NCBI GenBank assembly: GCA_016872955.1 | Contig: VGYP01000003.1 | Span: forward strand, 1-35,425 | Origin: Planctomycetota bacterium | GTDB taxonomy: Bacteria; Planctomycetota; Planctomycetia; Pirellulales; UBA1268 | Reading direction: 5' to 3' | DNA: 35,425 bases | In this document: positions 29,036 to 35,425 of the stretch, in pieces | Layout of the letters: each line of letters opens with the position of its first letter | Position numbering within the stretch: the first letter of the stretch is position 1 | Translations under genes and position numbers: made by a program | Notes under the pieces: generated by a model | The model's database searches: none | What the model was told of the DNA's origin: nothing | Seen by the model: the letters and a program-made list of their open reading frames with translations, nothing else

Positions 29036-29677
29036 ATGAACCGCCTCGTCCATCCGACCGCGTCCGCCACCGCCATGATCGTCACCTGCCTGCTAGCCGC
29101 CGTCGGCCGCGGCGAGGAGCCAGCCGTGACCGTCACCATGGAGGACCAGTTCGGCAATCGACGTGAGACGGCGCAGATGCGGGGTGACGTGCTGGTGCTC
29201 GTCTACGCGGGGCGGTACGGGGCCGAGGCCGCCATGGAACTCGGCCGCCGACTGCACACCCGCTTCCATCCCACCGCCGCAGGCGCCGCACCGACCGAAT
29301 GGTCCACGCAGCCGGTCGTGGGCATCGTCGGCTGGCCCACCGGCATGCCGGTGCCCGACGTGCGCGTGATACCGATCGCCTGCGTGCCGGAGGTGCCCAC
29401 GTCGCTGCACGGCGTCGTTCGCCGTCGGCTCCGCAAGGAGTCGCCGGTGGTGCCCGTCTGGCTCGACTTCGAAGACGTGATGCGGCTGAGTTTCGGGATG
29501 GTGCCCGACGAGCCCAACGTGCTGCTGATCGATACCCGCGGCACATCGCAGGGCGTCATCTCCGGACACCTCGACGAGGCGCGTTTCAACGAGGTGGTGG
29601 GGCTGATCGACGCGGCCCGCAAGCGGGCCCAGCCCGAGGTTCGGACGGCCTCATTCCCAGCTCCGGTCGCCCGGTAA
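29036..29677 (+). CDS. Secreted hypothetical protein, possibly thioredoxin-like fold lacking active Cys
   Basis: MNRLVHPTASATAMIVTCLLAAVGRGEEPAVTVTMEDQFGNRRETAQMRGDVLVLVYAGRYGAEAA... No CXXC motif; fold assignment is tentative. Confidence 0.6.
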   Translation: MNRLVHPTASATAMIVTCLLAAVGRGEEPAVTVTMEDQFGNRRETAQMRGDVLVLVYAGRYGAEAAMELGRRLHTRFHPTAAGAAPTEWSTQPVVGIVGWPTGMPVPDVRVIPIACVPEVPTSLHGVVRRRLRKESPVVPVWLDFEDVMRLSFGMVPDEPNVLLIDTRGTSQGVISGHLDEARFNEVVGLIDAARKRAQPEVRTASFPAPVAR

Positions 29678-29776
29678 ACCGGATTCACGACCGCCTCGGC
29701 GACGGTTTCGTCGGCGGCAAGAGCCGAGGCTGCTCCCCATGGGGCAAGGCCCTGGCGGTCGGCGGGCCTGGGTGGA

Positions 29777-30712
29777 TCAGCTGCGGCGATCCTTGAGCCG
29801 CCGGCTGGCCCGCGTGAGCGTGTCCCGCTCGGCCGTGGTCAGGCTCGACTCGCCCGAGCGAGCGATCTTCTCCAGGATCCGATCGACCTCCCGTTCGAGT
29901 GTCGGCTCATCGTCGCCCAGGCGGCGGACCTCGTCGTCGGGTCTCACCAGCCTGAGCCGGCGTTTGCCAAGCCCGGCCCACCAGCGGCCGGCCGCGTCGC
30001 ACGGACCGGCGAGGCTCCAGCCCCGCCACGCATAGAGCAGGCCGAAGCCGGCCCCGGCCAGGTGGGCCACGTGGGCCACGTGGCTGGCGCGGTCGCCGGC
30101 CCCCGCGATATCCGACCAGAGATAGACCACGCCCAGCGCCCAGGCCGGCACCGGCAGCACGCCATAGATGAGCACGGTCTGACGCGGGTAGTACCAGATG
30201 AAGGCGGCCAGCACCGCCATCACTCCGCCGGAGGCGCCGATGAGCCGCGGCGTCCATTGCAGGCCTCCGGGATCCGTACCGGCGACCCGCTCACCGATCA
30301 CCCAGGCCAGTCCCGCCACCACGATCGCCGCGCCGTAAAAGCGAAGGAACTCACCGCCGCCGGTGATCGCCTCGACCGGACGGCCGAAGAACCAGAGCGT
30401 CAGCATGTTGAACACGATGTGCCAGACGTTGTAGGTGGCAGCCGGGGTCTGCAGGCTCGGCCCGTCATGGAGAAATCCGTAGCTCAACAGCGTCCAGAAT
30501 CGCCACGGCTGCTCCGGCAGATCACTCCGCAGGCAGAACACGTCGTTGAGCGACACACCGAGCGAGATGATCTCTCGGAACAGGTCGCCGGCGAGGATGA
30601 AGTTGGCCAGCCAGATCGCCACGTTGGCCACGATGATGGCGTTGACGGCCGACCAGTCCGACGCAAAGCCGGATGACGGTGCGCGAGAGTAACCGCGGTC
30701 CTGGAAGCCCAT
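29777..30712 (-). CDS. Rhomboid-family intramembrane serine protease with C-terminal cytoplasmic domain
   Basis: Catalytic GASGG (IGASGGVMAVLAAF), HVAHLAGAGFGLLYA; NVWHIVFNMLTLWFFG; conserved C-terminal VDRILEKIARSGESSLTTAERDTLTRASRRLK. Confidence 0.93.
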   Translation of the reverse strand: MGFQDRGYSRAPSSGFASDWSAVNAIIVANVAIWLANFILAGDLFREIISLGVSLNDVFCLRSDLPEQPWRFWTLLSYGFLHDGPSLQTPAATYNVWHIVFNMLTLWFFGRPVEAITGGGEFLRFYGAAIVVAGLAWVIGERVAGTDPGGLQWTPRLIGASGGVMAVLAAFIWYYPRQTVLIYGVLPVPAWALGVVYLWSDIAGAGDRASHVAHVAHLAGAGFGLLYAWRGWSLAGPCDAAGRWWAGLGKRRLRLVRPDDEVRRLGDDEPTLEREVDRILEKIARSGESSLTTAERDTLTRASRRLKDRRS

Positions 30713-30920
30713 CGGGAAGCGTCGCGTGGTGCGACCGCAGGTGGGGAAACGAGCGAGGAACGATCATGGTAGGGCTCCCGCGGGCCCGCGGGCAACCGGC
30801 CACGGCCCCGACGGCTCCAACCGCCCTCCTCCATGTGCTAGGCTGCTCGCCTTGTGGTGGCACGACGGGCCATGGCGGCCCGGTGTGGTCGCGGAGCATC
30901 GCATCAACGGGGAGCAGACG

Positions 30921-32117
30921 ATGGCGACCAACGGCGGTTTGGGCAGGAAGCTGCGGATGGGGATCGTGGGCGGCGGGCAGGGCTCGTTCATTGGCCGCGT
31001 GCACGTCACGGCGGCCGTCCTCGACAACCGGGCCGAACTGGTGGCGGGTGCCTTCTCGAGCGACCCGGCCCGTGCCAAAGCCAGCGCCGCTGACTACGCC
31101 GTGGCCGACGAACGGGCCTACGGCTCCTACCAGGAGATGTTCGACGGGGAACGGAAGCGGCCGGCCGGCGACCGGATCGACTTCGTCTCGATCGCCACCC
31201 CCAACCACATGCACTTTCCCGTCGCCCAGGCGGCCGTCGCCGCAGGATTCCACGTCGTCTGCGACAAGCCGCTGACGCTCACGCTCGCCGAAGCGGAGCA
31301 ACTCGCCACCCTCGTGGACGCCTCAAAGCAGGTGTTCGTGGTGACCCACAACTACACCGGCTACCCGCTCGTGCGGCAGGCCCAGGAGATGATCCGAGCG
31401 GGCGAGTTGGGCGAGATCCAGGCGGTCCGGGCCGAATATATCCAGGGCTGGCTGCGGACGAGGCTCGAGAGCGAGGGGCAGAAGCAGGCCGCCTGGCGGA
31501 CCGATCCGGCTAGGAGCGGGGCCGCCGGCTGCTTTGGCGACATCGGCACCCACGCCTACAACCTCGGTCGCTACATGACCGGACTGTTGCCGGAAAGGAT
31601 TTCGGCCCACCTGAAGATCTTCGTGCCGGGGCGTCCGCTCGACGACTACGGCCATGCCGTGGTCCGTTATCAGGGCGGCGCCCTGGGCACCGTCACGGCC
31701 TCGCAGATCAGCCATGGCCGCGAGAATGACCTGCGGATCCAGATCGACGGCACGCTCGGGAGCCTGGAGTGGCACCAGGAGGAGCCCAACAAGATGGTGG
31801 TGCGTCACAACGGCAAGCCCCATCAGCTCTACACCCGCGACCCCAATGCGCCGTTCATGAATGAATCCGGACGGGCCGCCTGCCGGCTGCCCTCGGGTCA
31901 TCCAGAGGCCTTCTTCGAGGCCTTCGCCAACGTCTATCGCTCCGGGTTCGACGCCATGGCGCAGGCCCTCGCCGGCGGGGCGGTGGAGAAGGTGAACACC
32001 GTCTATCCCAACGTCCGCGACGGTGTAGAGGGAATGTTTTTCATCGAGCAATCGGTGGCCTCAAGCAAGGCCGACGGGGCCTGGCTCTCCCTGGCCCATC
32101 CGCTGGCGAGACGGTGA
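30921..32117 (+). CDS. Gfo/Idh/MocA family oxidoreductase
   Basis: [78 protein letters not shown]. Confidence 0.95.
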   Translation: MATNGGLGRKLRMGIVGGGQGSFIGRVHVTAAVLDNRAELVAGAFSSDPARAKASAADYAVADERAYGSYQEMFDGERKRPAGDRIDFVSIATPNHMHFPVAQAAVAAGFHVVCDKPLTLTLAEAEQLATLVDASKQVFVVTHNYTGYPLVRQAQEMIRAGELGEIQAVRAEYIQGWLRTRLESEGQKQAAWRTDPARSGAAGCFGDIGTHAYNLGRYMTGLLPERISAHLKIFVPGRPLDDYGHAVVRYQGGALGTVTASQISHGRENDLRIQIDGTLGSLEWHQEEPNKMVVRHNGKPHQLYTRDPNAPFMNESGRAACRLPSGHPEAFFEAFANVYRSGFDAMAQALAGGAVEKVNTVYPNVRDGVEGMFFIEQSVASSKADGAWLSLAHPLARR

Positions 32118-32165
32118 CGAATCCGGCCGCGGACGGGCTCGGCCGCGGCATCCCGCAGGTGGACC

Positions 32166-32981
32166 ATGGCCGCGGATCCTAGATTTCTCATCTTCGACAT
32201 CGAGAGCGTGGCGGACGGACCGCTCGTGTCGCGGCTGCGCTATCCGACCGAGAAACTCGCCCCGGCCGAGGCAATCGCCCGTTACCGTTCCGAACTGGTT
32301 GCCGAGACCGGCAAGGACTTCATCCCGTACACGTTCCACCTCCCCGTCTCGCTCGTGATCGCGAAGGTGGCCGGCGACCTGTCGCTGCAGGATCTCGTGG
32401 CCCTCGACGAGGACGATTCACGGCCGCATGAGATCGTGCGTCGCTTCTGGGAGGGCTGGAAGCGATACAAACAGCCTCAGTTGGTGAGCTTCAACGGCCG
32501 CGGCTTCGACATGCCACTGTTGGAGTTGTGCGCGTTTCGCTACGGGATCCAGATTCCAGACTGGTTCGCGGAGGAGGCGCGGAGCTTCGATCAGCCCCGC
32601 AATCGCTACAACACGCGGGCCCACCTCGACCTCCACGAATGGCTCACCAACAACGGCGCCAGCCGGTTCACCGGGGGGCTGTCGCTGGCGGCCAACCTGA
32701 TCGGGAAGCCTGGCAAGATGGCGGTGGCGGGGCACATGGTGCAGGACCTCTGGGACGCCGGCAAGCAGGCCGAGATCCACGACTACTGCCGCGGCGACGT
32801 GCTCGACACCTACTTCGTCTTCCTCCGGAGCCGGGTCGTGGCGGGTGACATCACGCTCGACCGGGAGCGGAAGCTCATCGGCCTGGCCAAGGAATGGATC
32901 GAGGCGCGGGCGGCCGAGAGTCCGGGGCTGGCCCGCTATCTCGCCGCCTGGGGCGACTGGCAGGACCCGCGGGCCGGCTGA
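32166..32981 (+). CDS. Predicted 3'-5' exonuclease, PolB-like exonuclease domain
   Basis: FLIFDIESVADGPL (Exo I), LVSFNGRGFDMPLLE (Exo II), HDYCRGDVLDTYFVFLR (Exo III). Confidence 0.9.
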   Translation: MAADPRFLIFDIESVADGPLVSRLRYPTEKLAPAEAIARYRSELVAETGKDFIPYTFHLPVSLVIAKVAGDLSLQDLVALDEDDSRPHEIVRRFWEGWKRYKQPQLVSFNGRGFDMPLLELCAFRYGIQIPDWFAEEARSFDQPRNRYNTRAHLDLHEWLTNNGASRFTGGLSLAANLIGKPGKMAVAGHMVQDLWDAGKQAEIHDYCRGDVLDTYFVFLRSRVVAGDITLDRERKLIGLAKEWIEARAAESPGLARYLAAWGDWQDPRAG

Positions 32982-32982
32982 C

Positions 32983-33639
32983 CTAGTCGGTTGCTGCGGG
33001 CGGCTCGGCGTGAGATTGCGGCGGCCCAGCCTCGGCCTCAGGATCGGGCGACTCGTTCGGGGTTGGCAGGCTCAACGACGCCGCCACGGCCCGGGCGGCT
33101 TCCCGTGCGGGCCCTCCCACCTTGTCCCGCGGCTCCCACGCCTCGACGGTGTACAGACGACCGGCCACGACGACAGCGGTGCACTCTCGGGCGATCTTCC
33201 GCGGCCGTCCATCGAGCTTGGCCTCGCCGACGGCCGACCACGTGGCGGCCCGATGCGGGCCGACGAGGGCCCGCTCCGGCGTTCGCAGCACGCTCGTGCC
33301 GTCGCCCTCGACGATACGGGCTGTGATCGCCGTCACGAAGGCGACATGGTTCTCGGGCGTCACCTCGACGAAGCCCTCTGGCGGATCGGCCGCCACGACG
33401 ACGACCGACGGATAGGCGACCTGCGGCGCGGCCTGGTAGCGGACGAGGGAGTCGGACGACCGCGGCGCCCGCCGCCAGCCGCGGGGCGAGAAGATGGTCA
33501 CGCGGCCGCCGTCGAGGTCGAGCCGGGAGGCCGGGTCGATCCCGGGCACGGCGGCCCCGCCCGCTGGCGAGCCGCCACCCGTGCAGCCGCTCGACAGGAT
33601 CGCGATCGCGGCCAACAGGACACGGGTGACTGATCGCAT
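32983..33639 (-). CDS. Putative lipoprotein of unknown function
   Basis: MRSVTRVLLAAIAILSSGCTGGG lipobox; globular remainder. Confidence 0.7.
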   Translation of the reverse strand: MRSVTRVLLAAIAILSSGCTGGGSPAGGAAVPGIDPASRLDLDGGRVTIFSPRGWRRAPRSSDSLVRYQAAPQVAYPSVVVVAADPPEGFVEVTPENHVAFVTAITARIVEGDGTSVLRTPERALVGPHRAATWSAVGEAKLDGRPRKIARECTAVVVAGRLYTVEAWEPRDKVGGPAREAARAVAASLSLPTPNESPDPEAEAGPPQSHAEPPAATD

Positions 33640-33684
33640 CGCGGTGCTCTCGTCCGACAGGTCCAGTCGCGGTCCGGCGTCGCC

Positions 33685-34038
33685 TCAGTCGCCGATCGGC
33701 TCCTTGACGAGGCTGACAAAGTGGTGGACCCGTGACGAAGCGGCGAGTTCCTCGGCCTTCTTGTCGGCCGCCTTCTTGTCGGCGTATTCAAACATCGCCA
33801 CCCGCTTCATCGCCTGCGTGAAGACACCCCAAAACGCCTTGAGGCGAACATCCTTCGCCACCTTGCGGCGGCTGGGCTTCTTGGCGGCCGGCTTCTTCGC
33901 CTCGGCGGCCGGTTTCTCCTTCTTGGCCTTGGTCCCCTTGGCGGCCGGCTTCTTCGACTTCTTGGCGTCTTTGTCACGGGCCTCCGCCGCCTCGACCTGG
34001 GCCCTCATTTCCTTAATGCTTTTCGTCTTTCGTGCCAT
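33685..34038 (-). CDS. Histone H1-like Lys/Ala/Pro-rich DNA-binding-type protein
   Basis: MARKTKSIKEMRAQVEAAEARDKDAKKSKKPAAKGTKAKKEKPAAEAKKPAAKKPSRRKVAKD... repeated KKPAAK motifs, plus a C-terminal globular segment. Confidence 0.75.
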   Translation of the reverse strand: MARKTKSIKEMRAQVEAAEARDKDAKKSKKPAAKGTKAKKEKPAAEAKKPAAKKPSRRKVAKDVRLKAFWGVFTQAMKRVAMFEYADKKAADKKAEELAASSRVHHFVSLVKEPIGD

Positions 34039-34143
34039 CGCGCTGCCGCCGTTCCTCGTTGTGTCGAAGGGGATGAAAAGGAACCGAGGAGACGAGTATA
34101 CCGTCTCCCGCGGCGGCCACCGCGTCCGCCTATACTTTGCTGC

Positions 34144-35286
34144 ATGGCCATACCCGTGAGCGAACCGCCCCCCGCCGGCCCCTTCGAGGCCTACCGAGGC
34201 CTGCCCGACGAGATCCTGCGGGACCACATCGAGGGAATCCGCCGCCGGATGGGGCCGCGGCTCGTGATCCTCGGTCATCACTACCAGCAGGAAGGCGTGA
34301 TCGCCCACGCCGACCTTCGTGGCGACAGTTACCAACTCTCCCGCAGTGCCGCCGACCGAGAGGGCTGCGAGGCAATCGCCTTCTGTGGTGTCCATTTCAT
34401 GGCGGAGACGGCCGACATCCTGGCCAACCGTCCCGACAAGGTGGCCTCCCGCGGCGGGCGCCGCGTGACGGTCGTGCTGCCCGACATGGCCGCCGGCTGT
34501 TCGATGGCCGACATGGCCGCGATCGAGCAGGTGGAGGACGCCTGGCAGGATCTGGGCGACGTAATAGACACAAGCGACGTCACGCCCGTCACCTACATCA
34601 ACTCGGCGGCCAGCCTGAAAGCCTTCTGCGGCCGGCATGGCGGCATTGTCTGCACGTCGAGCAACGCCCGCGCTGTGCTCGACTGGGCGTTCGCCCGCGG
34701 CCGGAGGGTGCTCTTCTTCCCCGACCAGCACCTCGGTCGCAACACCGCCCGGGCGATGGGCATCCCGCTGACCGAGATGACGGTCTGGAACCCGCACGAC
34801 CCGACGCTCGGCGGCAACTCCCGAGAGCGGCTCGCGGGCAGCCGGGTGATCCTCTGGCAGGGACACTGCAGCGTGCACGCGATGTTTCGTCCGGAGCACG
34901 TGGATGCGCTACGGGCACACGTGCCGGGCATCAGGATCCTCGTCCATCCCGAGTGTTCGATGGAGGTGGTGGACAAGGCCAATCTCGTCGGCTCGACGAG
35001 TTTCATCATCCGCCAGGTCGAGCAGGCTCCGCCCGGAACCGCCTGGGGAATCGGGACCGAACTGCACCTCGTCAAGCGGCTCGAGCAGGAGCATCCGGCA
35101 CAGTCGATCCGCTTCCTGTCGCCGACGGTCTGCATGTGTGCCACGATGTATCGGATCGACCTGGCCCACCTCTGTTGGAGCCTTGAACATCTCGAGCGGG
35201 GCCGGCCCGTGAACGTCATCCGGGTGGACGACGAGACGGCTCGCTGGGCCGTGACGGCCCTCGAGCGCATGCTCGCGGTGCGGTAG
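34144..35286 (+). CDS. nadA: Quinolinate synthase NadA
   Basis: LGHHYQQEGVIAHADLRGDSYQLSR, VLPDMAAGCSMADM, YINSAASLKAFCG, HPECSMEVV, SPTVCMCATMYRIDL; Fe-S Cys residues present. Confidence 0.96.
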   Translation: MAIPVSEPPPAGPFEAYRGLPDEILRDHIEGIRRRMGPRLVILGHHYQQEGVIAHADLRGDSYQLSRSAADREGCEAIAFCGVHFMAETADILANRPDKVASRGGRRVTVVLPDMAAGCSMADMAAIEQVEDAWQDLGDVIDTSDVTPVTYINSAASLKAFCGRHGGIVCTSSNARAVLDWAFARGRRVLFFPDQHLGRNTARAMGIPLTEMTVWNPHDPTLGGNSRERLAGSRVILWQGHCSVHAMFRPEHVDALRAHVPGIRILVHPECSMEVVDKANLVGSTSFIIRQVEQAPPGTAWGIGTELHLVKRLEQEHPAQSIRFLSPTVCMCATMYRIDLAHLCWSLEHLERGRPVNVIRVDDETARWAVTALERMLAVR

Positions 35287-35379
35287 CCGCCCCGAGTGCG
35301 AGCGCATTGGTGTTGCCCGGAGCGACGCTTTGGCAAACCAGACGAGGTAGGCGACGGGGGTCGGCGAACGCTCGAGGAG

Positions 35380-35402
35380 CTGATGGCCGCGTCGGCCATC
35401 AG
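35380..35402. other. Short perfect hairpin CTGATGGCC-GCGTC-GGCCATCAG, function unknown
   Basis: 9-bp inverted repeat with 5-nt loop, about 95 nt after the nadA stop; no U-tract follows. Confidence 0.5.
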
Positions 35403-35425
35403 CGACCATCCGAAGGACCGCGGAG

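Noticed and set aside
35380-35402. Hairpin after nadA as a Rho-independent terminator
   Set aside because: Perfect 9-bp stem but no T-tract on either strand, so it is listed only as a structure of unknown role.
1-35425. CRISPR array, retron, toxin-antitoxin, restriction-modification or phage defence system
   Set aside because: No regularly spaced repeats, Cas, RT, methyltransferase or TA-like gene pairs were seen. The 3'-5' exonuclease and SPFH genes have housekeeping-type contexts.

Overview
The window looks like ordinary high-GC bacterial chromosome from the Planctomycetes/PVC group. This is inferred from a BBP7-family beta-barrel protein, a double-length UvrA, a histone-H1-like Lys/Ala-rich protein and a planctomycete-style NfeD/FloA cluster. 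It holds about 23 convincing protein genes and one tRNA. At the left edge is an IS scar: the end of an IS3-family element abutting a truncated IS21-type istA. Gene order after that is: hflK-hflC-BI-1/YccA (minus; hflC carries an apparent 1-nt frameshift), ThuA-like (+), BtuF-like cobalamin-binding protein (-), BBP7 protein (-), fused double uvrA of about 2024 aa (-), tRNA-Ala(CGC) (+), ECF-type sigma factor and a membrane protein (+), alpha/beta hydrolase (-), HEAT/TPR-like protein (-), pyrE (-), long NfeD with two ClpP-like domains, short NfeD, FloA and a small membrane protein (+), a strong intrinsic terminator, an SH3-domain protein (+), a secreted hypothetical (-), an RND/MMPL transporter (+), a secreted hypothetical (+), a rhomboid protease (-), a Gfo/Idh/MocA oxidoreductase (+), a PolB-like 3'-5' exonuclease (+), a lipoprotein (-), a histone-H1-like protein (-), and nadA (+). 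I found no CRISPR array, rRNA, prophage or clear defence island. The observations most worth follow-up are the four-ATPase UvrA with an apparently asymmetric UvrB-binding region, the long NfeD whose two ClpP-like domains both seem to lack the nucleophile, and the hflC frameshift. I do not see a clearly undescribed multi-gene system.
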